Shown: positions 8,840 through 17,508, counted from the stretch's first letter. The stretch: DNA of 64,000 nucleotides from Rhodospirillales bacterium (GCA_025352665.1 JANXSM010000035.1:80826-144825), one strand, 5' to 3'. The notes: a model not told the origin generated them from the letters alone. A program made the numbers and translations.

Positions 8840-9385
8840 TTGCACCAGCTGCTGCTCATGCGCCACGCGAAGTCGCTGTGGGACGATCCGAAGTTGTCCG
8901 ACCACGCAAGGCCGCTGAACGCGCGCGGTCGCGCGTCTGCGATCGCCATGCGTCGCGCCTTGCGTGAGCTCGGGCTGCTGCCGGACCTGGTGCTGGTCTC
9001 CTCCGCGCGCCGCACGCTGCAAACGCTGGAGGCGCTTGGCCCGTGGGACAGGACACCCTCGGTCGAACCGATGGACGCGCTCTATCTCGCCAGCAGCGGC
9101 GCCATGTTAGATGTGCTGCACGACGTGACGGAGACCGTGCGCAGCGTGCTGGTGCTGGGCCATAATCCCGGCATGCACGAGCTGGCCATGACGCTGGTCG
9201 GCGCGCAGGGCTTCAGTCGCCCTGGGACCGGCGACCGCGCCATGTTGACCGAACTCACCGAAGGCTATCCGACCGGGGCGCTGTGCGAATTCGCCGTGTC
9301 CACCAGCTGGTCGGCGCTCGGTGAAGGCTCTGGCCGGCTCCAGCACTTCCTGACCCCGCGCGACCTGCCGGACCCGTTCGCCTGA
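8840..9385 (+). CDS. SixA-like histidine phosphatase
   Basis: This 181-residue protein of the histidine phosphatase superfamily has the catalytic LLMRHAKS (RHG-type motif, residues 5-12), a second Arg in SSARRTLQT and a second His in LGHNPGMHE. These enzymes dephosphorylate phosphohistidine or small phosphoesters in the cytosol. A TTG start is used, preceded by taggacc. No earlier start gives a better N-terminus. The stop overlaps the next start by one base (TGATG), coupling it to a CYTH/CHAD protein. This pairing suggests a link to polyphosphate or histidine-phosphate handling, which is inference. Confidence 0.85.
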   Translation: MHQLLLMRHAKSLWDDPKLSDHARPLNARGRASAIAMRRALRELGLLPDLVLVSSARRTLQTLEALGPWDRTPSVEPMDALYLASSGAMLDVLHDVTETVRSVLVLGHNPGMHELAMTLVGAQGFSRPGTGDRAMLTELTEGYPTGALCEFAVSTSWSALGEGSGRLQHFLTPRDLPDPFA

Positions 9386-10893
9386 TGGCGGTCGAACCAT
9401 CCCGCCCGCAAGCAGCCCTGTGGCTATGCGTGCACCCCGACGATGTCGCGGAGCTGCTGCGCCAACCCGAGCTGCGCCGCGGCCCGATCAAGGGCCAGCG
9501 CCAATCCTCCGTCTGGTACGACACGCAGGATCAGCAGCTGGCAAGCGCCGGACTGTCGCTGGCCCTTTGCCATGAGGGCGGCCCACCGATCTGGCGCCTG
9601 GAACGTTTGGTCGCTGACAGTCGCTGGGCGTGGCCACCGGGCGGTCTGCCGCCGCCGCTGGGGGCTGCGGAAAAAATTGCCGACCTGCCATTGGACGACG
9701 CTTCCAGCCTCGAGGCCCGCCTGATGCCGGTGGTCGCCTGCGAGTGCCAGCTGCGTCAGCTGCCCACGGTCGATCCGGATCTCACGGCCACCTTGCAGGA
9801 AGGCACGTTGCGCGCCGTCGTCGACCTGCAGCCGATCTGCCGTCTGCTGTTGCAGGGGCCGGCCTCCGGTCGCGTAGCCCTTGCGCTGTCCAGCCGGCTG
9901 CGCGTGTCCGTCGCCGCCCATAGCCTGGCCGCTGCCGCCATCAGGCTGGCTGGGCGAAAGGTTGCGACCCGCCCGCTCGGAGCCCCGCTGCTGGACAACA
10001 CGCTCGATGTCGATAGCGGCTTCGCCTTCGTGGTCGCGCATCTGGCCGGCGTCATCGCCCACCACGGTGCTTTTGTCCGCGCGCCGGATGGACCGGAGCC
10101 GGTGCACCAGATGCGTGTTGCCGTGCGAAGGCTCCGCTCGGCCCTCAAGCTGTTCCGCAAGGCCGCTGCCTGCCCCGAACTCGACGACCTCGACGGTCGC
10201 CTGAAGGCACTCGCCCAGGTGCTCGGACCCGCACGCGACTGGGATGTGTTCACCCTCGGCGTCGGGCGCAAACTGTCGACCGCCTTTGCCGACGAAACCG
10301 CCGTCACCCAGTTGCTCACTGCCGCCGCGCATCGTCGTCGGACCGCCTACTTCGAGCTGAACATCTATCTCGACAGCGCGGACTACCGCAGTCTCGGCGT
10401 GGCGGTGAGCCTGCTCGCGCTCACCCGCCCGTGGCTCGAACATCCACCCCAAACGCCAGAGGATGTTGAACGGCGCGACACCATCCAGCACGCCAGCCTG
10501 CCCCATTACGCCGCCCGGGCACTCGACCGCAGGCTGGCCGAGGTCATCGCCCCCGGTTCCGACCTGTCCGGACTGGAGCCCGCGCAGCTGCACGCAATCC
10601 GCCTGCATGCGAAGCGGCTCCGTTACGCTGCCGAGTTTTTCTCGCCGCTGTTCTCCGGCAGCGAAACGCGCCGCTTCCTGCGTCGACTGTCCGCCTTGCA
10701 GGAGCGACTGGGGCACCTCAACGACGGCACCGTCGCCGCGGAACTCATGGCGCGACTGCCGCAAACCGGCCGGCCTCGCGCATTGGCCATCGGCATCGTT
10801 CGCGGATTTGTGGCAGCGAGCTCTGCTGGCGGACGGCGCAAGATGGAACGGACCTGGCACCGTTTTCTGAAGCTCGAACCATTTTGGCATTGA
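9385..10893 (+). CDS. CYTH and CHAD domain protein
   Basis: This 502-residue protein has an N-terminal CYTH-like region (about 1-200), seen in the SVWYDTQDQQLASAGLSL element, and a C-terminal CHAD domain (about 225-495). CHAD is recognised by its histidine-rich helices: VHQMRVAVRRLRSALK and LHAIRLHAKRLRYAAEFF. CHAD domains bind polyphosphate. CYTH domains of the triphosphatase type need an ExExK strand at the N-terminus; here the corresponding stretch reads ALWLCV, so the catalytic signature seems lost. The protein may therefore bind polyphosphate without hydrolysing it. It is coupled to the upstream phosphatase. Confidence 0.88.
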   Translation: MAVEPSRPQAALWLCVHPDDVAELLRQPELRRGPIKGQRQSSVWYDTQDQQLASAGLSLALCHEGGPPIWRLERLVADSRWAWPPGGLPPPLGAAEKIADLPLDDASSLEARLMPVVACECQLRQLPTVDPDLTATLQEGTLRAVVDLQPICRLLLQGPASGRVALALSSRLRVSVAAHSLAAAAIRLAGRKVATRPLGAPLLDNTLDVDSGFAFVVAHLAGVIAHHGAFVRAPDGPEPVHQMRVAVRRLRSALKLFRKAAACPELDDLDGRLKALAQVLGPARDWDVFTLGVGRKLSTAFADETAVTQLLTAAAHRRRTAYFELNIYLDSADYRSLGVAVSLLALTRPWLEHPPQTPEDVERRDTIQHASLPHYAARALDRRLAEVIAPGSDLSGLEPAQLHAIRLHAKRLRYAAEFFSPLFSGSETRRFLRRLSALQERLGHLNDGTVAAELMARLPQTGRPRALAIGIVRGFVAASSAGGRRKMERTWHRFLKLEPFWH

Positions 10894-11087
10894 CTTCACA
10901 ACCAGTGTCAACTTGTAGCGAATCGGGCGTTGCGGCGGGGGCAACATCGCGGTAGGCGTTGCATCGATGGTGCCGCATTGGCTTCAGGGGTGCCTTCGAG
11001 GCACCGATCTGCCCGGTAGTCGCGGGGCACCGATCGGCCGCCAGCCCGTTTGGCTTGAGACCACGACAAGCAATGAGGAGAAACGGC

Positions 11088-11648
11088 GTGCCCGTTCGCC
11101 GTCCGCGCCGCATCTTTGCGCAAAACAGCTCCGGCCTGAACGGCGGCACCGTCGGGCGGACCGTGGCCGCGGGGCTGTTCGGCGCCCTCGCCGGTGCGTT
11201 TGTGGTGATGCTGGCCCTGCCCTCGGATCTGTTCGGCCGCGTGCCGCAACCCTCTGGCACCGTCTCGGCCGAACCGGCGGCCATCGCTGTGGTGGATGGC
11301 GACACGCTGCGCGTGCACGACACCGTGCTGCGACTGCAAGGCGTTGCAGCCCCACCACGTGGGCGTATGTGCCAACGCGACGATGGCACCAGCTTCGACT
11401 GCGGTGCCGCGGCCGCTGCTGCCCTGGCCGACCTCGTCCGCAACCGACGTGTCGTATGCCAGCTCGCCGGACGCGACGACACGGGATACCCCCAGGCCCA
11501 ATGCATCGCCGGCGAGACCGACATCAACCGCCAACTCGTTGCCAACGGCTGGGCCCACGCCCGCACTGACGCTCCGACCTTCGGCCCAGAAGAAACCCGC
11601 GCTCACTCGGAGCTGCGCGGCCTTTGGCGGGGCGGAGCGACATTCTGA
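11088..11648 (+). CDS. Membrane-anchored staphylococcal nuclease-like protein, probably inactive
   Basis: The 186-residue protein has an N-terminal membrane segment (AAGLFGALAGAFVVMLAL, about 25-42) and an SNase-like domain (VVDGDTLRVHDTVLRLQGV, then TDINRQLVANGWAHA). The family motif is normally RLxGIDAPE; here it reads RLQGVAAPP, so the Asp and Glu of that motif are absent. The later DRYGR Arg motif reads DDTGYP. Only the DGD and first Arg are kept, so nuclease activity is doubtful. The GTG at 11088 is preferred because AGGAG lies 7 bp upstream; an in-frame ATG at 11073 is an alternative. Confidence 0.75.
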   Translation: MPVRRPRRIFAQNSSGLNGGTVGRTVAAGLFGALAGAFVVMLALPSDLFGRVPQPSGTVSAEPAAIAVVDGDTLRVHDTVLRLQGVAAPPRGRMCQRDDGTSFDCGAAAAAALADLVRNRRVVCQLAGRDDTGYPQAQCIAGETDINRQLVANGWAHARTDAPTFGPEETRAHSELRGLWRGGATF

Positions 11649-11874
11649 TAGGCTGAGGAAGGCAAACCGGCCCGGCACTTCGCGTTAGGCGCGTGTTTCC
11701 CCTGCCTTGCTGGCTCTCGCATGCGCGCCGCCGCGGCGTCATCTCGGCCAGGCTGTGCTGCAACCGCGAAGGTTGCGCTGGGGTGGGCTTGGATCTAACA
11801 CTTTGAGGCACATTCGGGGCACGGATGTGTTCGTAACATGGCGGCGCAAAGCTGCCACCAGCAAGGGAATACCC

Positions 11875-13197
11875 ATGAGCGGCACGGCAGCGTCTGGTGG
11901 CGGCGACGGCACTGTAACAATCACCTTGAATGGCACCAACAAAAGCACGACAATCAAGCTTATCGATGGGACGATTGGGCCGTCGGTGGCGGACATTCGC
12001 AAGCTTTACGCAGATCTGGGGATTTTCACCTACGACCCCGGCTATGGTGGCACGGCGGCGTGCGTCAGCAAGATCACGTATATCGATGGCGACGAAGGCA
12101 TTCTGCTGCATCGTGGTTACCCGATCGAACAGCTGGCCGAGCAGTCAACGTTCCTGGAAGTGGCGCACCTGTTGCTGAATGGCGAGTTGCCGAACGCGGA
12201 CGAGAAGGTGGCTTTCGAGGCTGGCGTGATGCGCCACACCATGCTGCACGAGCAGATTCGCAGCATTTATCAGGGCTTCCGGCGCGACGCGCATCCGATG
12301 GCGGTGCTGTGCGGCGTGGTGGGCGCGTTGAGCGCGTTCTACCATGACAGCCTGGACATCAATAATCCCGAACATCGCCGCATCAGCGCATTCCGGCTGA
12401 TTGCCAAGCTGCCGACGATTGCGGCCTGGGCCTACAAATATTCCATCGGTCAGCCTTTCATGTATCCACGCAACGACCTCGGCTATGCCGAGAACTTCCT
12501 GTATATGATGAACGCGGTTCCGGCCGAGCCTTACACCGTCAACCCGGTTCTGGCGCGTGCGCTGGACCGCATCATGATCCTGCATGCCGATCATGAGCAG
12601 AACGCCTCGACCTCCACGGTCCGTCTGGCGGGTTCGACGGGCGCCAACCCGTTTGCCTGCATCGCGGCTGGTATCGCCTCGCTATGGGGTCCTGCGCATG
12701 GTGGGGCGAATGAGGCGGTGTTGAAGATGCTGGCCGAGATCGGCCATGTCGACAACGTGCCGGAGTTCCTGGCCCAGGTGAAGGACAAGAACAGCCATTC
12801 GCGGCTGATGGGTTTTGGGCATCGCGTCTACAAGAACTTCGATCCGCGCGCCAAGATCCTGCAGGCGAGTTGCCACGAGGTTCTGGCGGAACTGGGCATC
12901 AAGAACGATCCGATGCTCGATCTGGCGATGGAGCTGGAGCGGATTGCCTTGCACGACGAGTATTTCATTGCGCGCAAGCTCTATCCTAACGTTGATTTCT
13001 ATTCGGGCATCATTCTCAAGGCGATGGGCATTCCGACCAGCATGTTCACCGTGCTGTTCGCCGTCGCCCGCACCGTTGGCTGGATCAGCCAGTGGAAGGA
13101 GATGATCGAGGATCCGTCGCAGCGTATCGGTCGTCCTCGGCAGGTCTATACGGGTCCAACGGCGCGGGATTACGTTCCGATGGAGAAGCGCGGCTGA
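11875..13197 (+). CDS. gltA: Type I citrate synthase
   Basis: This 440-residue enzyme condenses acetyl-CoA and oxaloacetate in the TCA cycle. All diagnostic segments are present: [30 protein letters not shown] (catalytic His) and [13 protein letters not shown] (catalytic His and Asp). The length is typical of the hexameric type I bacterial enzyme. The ATG at 11875 is chosen because it gives a normal N-terminus; the frame is open further upstream, but without a convincing start. It is a single-gene unit closed by a strong terminator. Confidence 0.97.
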   Translation: MSGTAASGGGDGTVTITLNGTNKSTTIKLIDGTIGPSVADIRKLYADLGIFTYDPGYGGTAACVSKITYIDGDEGILLHRGYPIEQLAEQSTFLEVAHLLLNGELPNADEKVAFEAGVMRHTMLHEQIRSIYQGFRRDAHPMAVLCGVVGALSAFYHDSLDINNPEHRRISAFRLIAKLPTIAAWAYKYSIGQPFMYPRNDLGYAENFLYMMNAVPAEPYTVNPVLARALDRIMILHADHEQNASTSTVRLAGSTGANPFACIAAGIASLWGPAHGGANEAVLKMLAEIGHVDNVPEFLAQVKDKNSHSRLMGFGHRVYKNFDPRAKILQASCHEVLAELGIKNDPMLDLAMELERIALHDEYFIARKLYPNVDFYSGIILKAMGIPTSMFTVLFAVARTVGWISQWKEMIEDPSQRIGRPRQVYTGPTARDYVPMEKRG

Positions 13198-13251
13198 TCG
13201 CCCTGGTGGCTCATTTGCTCGGCCACTGAACGAGGCTTTCGCTGATCTGGG

Positions 13252-13290
13252 AACCTGGCAGGTGCAAACCTGCCAGGTTTTTTGTTGTTT
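13252..13290 (+). terminator. Rho-independent terminator of gltA
   Basis: A perfect 12-bp stem (aacctggcaggt at 13252-13263, acctgccaggtt at 13268-13279) with a gcaa loop is followed directly by a T-rich tract (tttttgttgtttt). Confidence 0.93.
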
Positions 13291-13662
13291 TCAGCGTCTC
13301 AAAGCGTGATGTGCAATTTTTTTTGATTTTCTTTTGCGATGAATTTCACATTGGTGAGATGAATCGTTATTTTCTGAGTGATTTTGAATTTATATCGGAA
13401 CAACTTCTCTTAATAGACTGTTTTTACGTAATTCTTCTGAACCAGATCAAGTGTGACGCGGTTCTATCGTTTCAGCATCATTCACGGTCACTTGATGATT
13501 TGGACACAGATTGTTTTGCGAGAACTTTCTGCTAATTCTGATATTTGTACAAGAAAACTAAGAAACGTCTTAACTTAGGCCTTTTTTCTGGACGCAGTTA
13601 CGTTTTAGCATGCGGTTGTAGGTTGCTGATCGGGGCCGCCTAGGATTGAGGAGGGGCTACAA
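13291..13662. other. AT-rich intergenic stretch
   Basis: This stretch is visibly richer in A and T than its surroundings. It could encode a 74-residue peptide (13311-13535, plus strand), but there is no ribosome site at a fitting distance and no recognisable family. I see no tRNA or clear hairpin. The last 40 bp supply a good ribosome site (gaggagggg) for the interrupted gene that starts at 13663. Confidence 0.5.
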
Positions 13663-13932
13663 ATGGTGGGCGTTCCAACCCTGGACAAACTTGTGAGAGA
13701 GCGGCTCCGGGAATGGCCACAACGGCCGCCCGGCCTGAAGCCTGGCGCTGAGGCAGATGAGACGGGGCGTGACGGATGGCTGCGCGGTCGGCCCGATGAA
13801 CGTACGGTTTCGAACTTTCCGTATCTGAAGCTGCCAGGCGCGGATCGTTTCCGGACCTTGCCTGACGGATTGTGGATGAATTTTGGAGGTACAGTCGACG
13901 AGCCGTACGTCGATATCTTCGGTATTATGTAG
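13663..13932 (+). pseudogene. 5' part of an unknown gene interrupted by transposon E1
   Basis: These 83 codons (13663-13911) plus the duplicated target site form the start of an unknown protein with a strong ribosome site (gaggagggg). At 13912 the frame enters gatatctt and then the terminal repeat of E1, which supplies an in-frame TAG at 13930. The 3' part is found at 21731-22126 in exactly the same frame: joining at GAT-ATC-TTC gives DIF followed by AIEACGS and an uninterrupted protein of about 214 residues. I do not recognise the family; residues such as FPYLKLPGADRFRTLPDG give no function. Confidence 0.85.
13912..13919. repeat. 8-bp target site duplication, copy 1 (left of E1)
   Basis: gatatctt directly abuts the left terminal repeat of E1. 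The same 8 bp occur at 18623-18630 and 21731-21738, directly outside the other element ends. Confidence 0.9.
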
Positions 13933-13935
13933 CAA
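13920..13935 (+). repeat. E1 left terminal inverted repeat
   Basis: CGGTATTATGTAGCAA. It matches the inverted right end of E1 (CGGCATTATGTAGCAA) and both ends of E2. Confidence 0.9.
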
Positions 13936-14004
13936 GCACACCTAAATCGTTGACGCCAACGATAAGCATTTATGTTATACTAATTGCCTCACTCGGAGGC
14001 ATGC

Positions 14005-14436
14005 ATGACGAACGCCCTCATTTTGCAACTGGCTGCACGTCGCGCCGAACTGGCCGGCGAGATGCACACCATACAGACCCGACTCCACGAGATCCACGCG
14101 GACCTCGCCAGCTTGGACGCGGTGATCAAGCAGTTCGACCCAGAATATGAGTTGGCAGCGATCCGACCGAAATACCGCCGCGCGGAGACCCCTGCTGAGG
14201 TTGCTTCCATCAGCCGGTCGGTTCTGGACACGCTGCGGCGTGCTGGGGAGGCGATGACCGTGAAACAGGTTGCCGAGGCTATCGTGGCTGAGCGGGGACT
14301 CGACGCCACGGACAGGGCATTAGCGCGGTCCATGCGCAAGCGGGTGGATATGGCGCTGCGGTATCAGCGGACGAATGGGATGGTTGAGGAAGTGGCGGGG
14401 GATGGGGTCTTGGTGGCATGGCAACTCTCAAGCTAA
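14005..14436 (+). CDS. Coiled-coil/winged-helix passenger protein (E1)
   Basis: This 143-residue protein has an N-terminal helical, probably coiled-coil part (LAARRAELAGEMHTIQTRL...) and a C-terminal winged-helix-like part beginning at VLDTLRRAGEAMTVKQVAEA. The ATG at 14005 has GGAGG five bases upstream. The same architecture, with matching segments (LRRAGE, then VKQVAEAIVAERG versus TREVAVRALARKG), occurs in E2 at 21171-21608, so it is a shared accessory protein of this element family. A DNA-binding regulatory or transposition-accessory role is plausible; no function is established. Confidence 0.75.
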   Translation: MTNALILQLAARRAELAGEMHTIQTRLHEIHADLASLDAVIKQFDPEYELAAIRPKYRRAETPAEVASISRSVLDTLRRAGEAMTVKQVAEAIVAERGLDATDRALARSMRKRVDMALRYQRTNGMVEEVAGDGVLVAWQLSS

Positions 14437-14475
14437 TGTCATTCCGATGATAATGTCGCTCTAAGGGTTGATGAA

Positions 14476-15516
14476 ATGCCGTTTCAAGAACGTCGCTTAC
14501 TAATTCAGAAACTGGAAGATTTGCGTGGTTCCAAAGTTCTTTGTTATGTGACGTCACTCCGGCCCAATGTAAATGCTCAGATCTCAGATGACGCCGTGCG
14601 TGAGTTCATTGATCATTTACAAAAATTACCTGAGCACCCAACGGCAAAAATCGATCTTTTGATTATTAGCAACGGTGGCGACGGCGTTGTTCCTTGGCGT
14701 TTAATTCCGATTTTACGGGAGTATAGCGAAAAGATTGGGGTTCTGATCCCGTTCAAGGCGTATTCTGCCGCTACGATAATGGCGTTAGGTGCGGATGAAA
14801 TCGTAATGCACAAGTTTGCTGCGATGGGACCTATTGATCCAACCGTAACCAATGAATTCAACCCCATGGAGCAGGGGTCGGGGAGAAAGTTAGGAATTAG
14901 CGTAGAGGACGTAAAAGCTTACATTTCGTTCATTCGTGAGACTGTTGGTATCAACCACGAAGAAGAGGTGATCAAAGCCGTAGAGATCCTGGCTAATAAA
15001 GTTCATCCATTAGCGCTTGGAAATGTTGAAAGATTTATATCTCAGTCCAGAATGATCGCCCGGAAACTTTTGGAACTACATACGGAAAAATCCGATGACC
15101 ATACTATTAGTCCAATAATCGAAGCGTTAGCTTCTAAACTGTATTTTCATGGGCATCCTATCAATCGAAGAGAGGCAGTTCAACTCGGACTTAAAGTATT
15201 GCAGAACGTTCCAGAAGAAATTGAAACTCTACTTTGGGATATTTATGTTGACTTCGAAAAAGAAATGGATTTTAGGGAGCCATATGACCCAATTGGTAAA
15301 CTGCAAGCTTTGCCACAAATGGTTGCCCAAATAGGACTTTACACTGAATTGGCAAAGCTCGATGCTGATTTAACATATGCCGTTGTTGAAAGTCTAAGAC
15401 TTTCAAGTCGTTTTAACGCGCAAACTCGGTATGCTCTACTGTCTGACCCGCAACTCCAACAGTCTATGTCTATTACCGTGTTGAGTCAGAAGTGGGATCA
15501 GACGCTATCCCCCTAG
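14476..15516 (+). CDS. Serine-dehydrogenase-type protease (SDH_sah family, ClpP/crotonase fold)
   Basis: This 346-residue cytosolic protein shows the ClpP-like fold of the serine dehydrogenase proteinase family (related to SppA): a first strand with IISNGGDG (63-70), the probable nucleophile Ser97 in PFKAYSAATIMALGAD, and GPIDP (118-122). No signal peptide or membrane segment is seen. Its codons are clearly more AT-rich than the surrounding chromosome, which suggests a separate origin from the host. It lies 39 bp after the winged-helix gene. A role in stress, plasmid-like maintenance or phage defence would be a guess; only the family is supported. Confidence 0.85.
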   Translation: MPFQERRLLIQKLEDLRGSKVLCYVTSLRPNVNAQISDDAVREFIDHLQKLPEHPTAKIDLLIISNGGDGVVPWRLIPILREYSEKIGVLIPFKAYSAATIMALGADEIVMHKFAAMGPIDPTVTNEFNPMEQGSGRKLGISVEDVKAYISFIRETVGINHEEEVIKAVEILANKVHPLALGNVERFISQSRMIARKLLELHTEKSDDHTISPIIEALASKLYFHGHPINRREAVQLGLKVLQNVPEEIETLLWDIYVDFEKEMDFREPYDPIGKLQALPQMVAQIGLYTELAKLDADLTYAVVESLRLSSRFNAQTRYALLSDPQLQQSMSITVLSQKWDQTLSP

Positions 15517-15761
15517 ATCCGGACTCAAAAATTGCAGATCCCTTGAAACTAGCGGGAGCTTCTGTCCTTTTTGGTTCAATAAACCTAGGGGACCTCATGG
15601 CAGTGGGGGATTGCGATGGGGAAGCTACTCGGGAGCCTAGGGGGAATAGGTCAACATGGCACCCGGTCCGTATGCGGAGGCGCGTGATTGTAAGGGTCGG
15701 TGCAATTTTGACTGCATTACCGAACGCATCCATCATAGCATCACCCTTGTACGTTGCATAA
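15492..15761 (+). CDS. Possible small ORF overlapping the protease gene
   Basis: A GTG-started frame of 89 codons overlaps the last 25 bp of the protease gene in the +1 frame and continues for 245 bp to a TAA. There is no recognisable motif and no strong ribosome site. It could be a coupled small gene, or the product of frameshifting, or just an open frame. Confidence 0.3.
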   Translation: MGSDAIPLDPDSKIADPLKLAGASVLFGSINLGDLMAVGDCDGEATREPRGNRSTWHPVRMRRRVIVRVGAILTALPNASIIASPLYVA

Positions 15762-15833
15762 GTACCACATCTCTTCAATATGATTAGAACAGAAATTTAT
15801 AAACGACAAATTAAACTGTCTGTTCCCACGGCT

Positions 15834-16790
15834 TCAACCGCGCTGCCAATACCCAGCCCACACCCGCGAAACCGGATGACCCAACGCCGCGCCCGTAGCG
15901 GCCTCGTGCTGCCCACCGTTCGAAACGAGGCGCGCATCTTCGCGCCAAGCCATCTCAGCGGCGTAAAAGCCAAGATACTTGCCGCTGATGTGGTGGTGCT
16001 GGCCAACCTCAGCGCGGCGAAGCCGGGAGAAGAAAGACTCGGCCATGTTCGTGCACGCACCGTCCTTCGAGAACGCAACCGAGTGGTTGATGCGCTTCAT
16101 CTCGTAGCGAGCGTGCAGCGCATCCCACCCGGCCGCTTCGTCCGCATGCACCACTGAGCCGGGTGCTACCACGGAGCGGATGAACGCAACGCCCATCGCC
16201 TCTTTGCCCACAACCGCCGTCAGGGTGCGGCCGTCACGCTCGCGCGCCACGATGACGGACTGGCGCTTGCCAGTCTGAGCGGCGGTCAGGCGACGGTCTT
16301 TGCGCTCCGCCTTGTTGTTCTCCTGTTTGGCATGGCCGCCGAAGTAAGCCCCGTCGACCTCAACCGTGCCGGACAGCGACACGCCCGCCTGACCTGCGCC
16401 GATTGCTTCGCGGATCTTGTGGGCCATCACGAACGCCGTCTTATACTGAACGTCCAGATCGCGGCCGAGCTGCAGGGCCGAGATGCCCTTGACCGCGTTC
16501 ACGAAGATCGCGATGGCGGCGAGGTAATCGCGGATAGCCAGTTTGCGGCTGGCGAAGATGGTCCCGCTGGTAACGCTGAACTGGTGCGAGCAAGCCTTGC
16601 ACTTCCAGATGCGCCGAGCGGCGTAGGTGTAAACAGCCGTGCACTCGCAGCGCGGGCAGAAGGCAGCGCCGCCGTTGTCGGCGAACCGGATCGCGGTGAA
16701 GTGGTCGTGAGCGGCATCGTCCGTCATCTGGAAGATGGCCTTGAGGCTCAGCGTGCGGGCCTTGGCGGAGAGGAGGAAGTGCTGAGCCAT
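15834..16790 (-). CDS. IS1595-family (ISXO2-like) transposase of E1
   Basis: This 318-residue DDE transposase has an N-terminal zinc ribbon (FCPRCEC and WKCKACS, about 45-70), a helical linker, and a catalytic core with VEVDGAYFGG (first Asp), VHADEAAGWDAL (second Asp) and NMAESFFSRLRRAEVGQHHH (acidic residue and basic helix). The ATG at 16790 gives MAQHFLLSAKARTLSL, which parallels MSQHFLLSAKARTLSL in the E2 enzyme, so the longer TTG start at 16805 is less likely. The gene is intact. It is divergent from an XRE regulator over a palindrome-rich 107-bp gap. Confidence 0.95.
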   Translation of the reverse strand: MAQHFLLSAKARTLSLKAIFQMTDDAAHDHFTAIRFADNGGAAFCPRCECTAVYTYAARRIWKCKACSHQFSVTSGTIFASRKLAIRDYLAAIAIFVNAVKGISALQLGRDLDVQYKTAFVMAHKIREAIGAGQAGVSLSGTVEVDGAYFGGHAKQENNKAERKDRRLTAAQTGKRQSVIVARERDGRTLTAVVGKEAMGVAFIRSVVAPGSVVHADEAAGWDALHARYEMKRINHSVAFSKDGACTNMAESFFSRLRRAEVGQHHHISGKYLGFYAAEMAWREDARLVSNGGQHEAATGAALGHPVSRVWAGYWQRG

Positions 16791-16800
16791 CGGGGTAAAC

Positions 16801-16868
16801 CTCAACGATATTCGTTGAGATCATTCATATCCACGGATATATGCTAGGTCAATGGAATTCGTTGACCT
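16801..16868. promoter_or_regulatory. Divergent operator region between E1 transposase and XRE regulator
   Basis: Three dyads are packed here: CTCAACGA-TAT-TCGTTGAG (16801-16819, perfect), ATATCC-AC-GGATAT (16827-16840, perfect) and AGGTCAA-N9-TTGACCT (16846-16868, perfect arms). The first and third share the half-site TTGA. This is the expected layout for a regulator encoded next door that controls both directions. Confidence 0.6.
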
Positions 16869-16897
16869 CAGACAGCATTTCTGCGATCTTCCCTCCC

Positions 16898-17140
16898 ATG
16901 CTTACACCAGAACAAAGCCGGGCAGCGCGTGGTTGGCTAGATTGGAGCCAGGAAGATTTGGCAAAGCGCGCCAACGTCTCCATGAGCACAGTTCGCGATT
17001 TTGAAAAAAACCGGCGAACGCCAATCAACAATAACTTGATGGCGCTCGCCGCTGCGCTGAAACACGCAGGAGTTACCCCGACCTTCGATGAACATGGGAA
17101 GCCCCACGGGATCGTCAGTCGGGGTGCTGGTGAAGTTTAA
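16898..17140 (+). CDS. XRE-family helix-turn-helix regulator (E1)
   Basis: This 80-residue protein is a single Cro/CI-type HTH domain: LTPEQSRAARGWLDWSQEDL, then AKRANVSMSTVRDFEKNRRT and a short C-terminal tail. The ATG at 16898 directly precedes the conserved LTPEQxRAAR start. It is transcribed away from the transposase gene over a gap holding three palindromes, so it is probably the repressor that keeps transposase expression low. That role is inferred from position. Confidence 0.88.
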   Translation: MLTPEQSRAARGWLDWSQEDLAKRANVSMSTVRDFEKNRRTPINNNLMALAAALKHAGVTPTFDEHGKPHGIVSRGAGEV

Positions 17141-17316
17141 AACCTAGGCATTGGTATGGGGTAAGCGTTCGGGAAGCGACGCCCATGAACGATGTGGCAG
17201 ACGGTGCCCAGGTTCAGTTCAGCGGAGATAGATGCCTGGGTCTGCGTTTTACGTTCCACGTAGACAAGATGCAGAACCCAGCAGGCTTTTTGAAAATTAC
17301 ACGGATTGCGACTCAT
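17137..17316 (-). CDS. Small HTH-like hypothetical protein
   Basis: This frame of 59 residues ends in a stretch (QASISAELNLGTVCHIVHG, then RRFPNAYPIPMP) that looks like a small helix-turn-helix with a proline-rich tail. I recall similar short endings in uncharacterised proteobacterial proteins, but cannot check it. It converges with the XRE gene and their stops overlap. A plus-strand frame (17185-17508) covers the same DNA; the minus-strand reading looks more protein-like. Confidence 0.4.
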   Translation of the reverse strand: MSRNPCNFQKACWVLHLVYVERKTQTQASISAELNLGTVCHIVHGRRFPNAYPIPMPRF

Positions 17317-17439
17317 GGTCGGGCGGCTCCAAGTTTGAAACAAAAACTTGAAATCCAAGCGCAAGCATGCGACTTTCCAGAGCCGTTGGACCGGCATGCC
17401 TACGCTGGACTTCTCCGAAGGAAGTTGGCTTTGGTTTCG

Positions 17440-17471
17440 GCGCCGTCAGATGCTCGAACATCTGACGGCGC
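17440..17471. terminator. Intergenic hairpin
   Basis: A perfect 13-bp stem (gcgccgtcagatg / catctgacggcgc) with a ctcgaa loop. No T-tract follows on either strand, so it may be a rho-assisted terminator or a structural end of the minus-strand winged-helix transcript. Confidence 0.5.
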
Positions 17472-17508
17472 TACCTACTTCGTAGGAACCGAACAGCAAA
17501 AAATATGA

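Noticed and set aside
13311..13535. 74-codon open frame in the AT-rich stretch
   Set aside because: No ribosome site, no recognisable protein pattern, and open frames of this size are expected by chance in AT-rich DNA.
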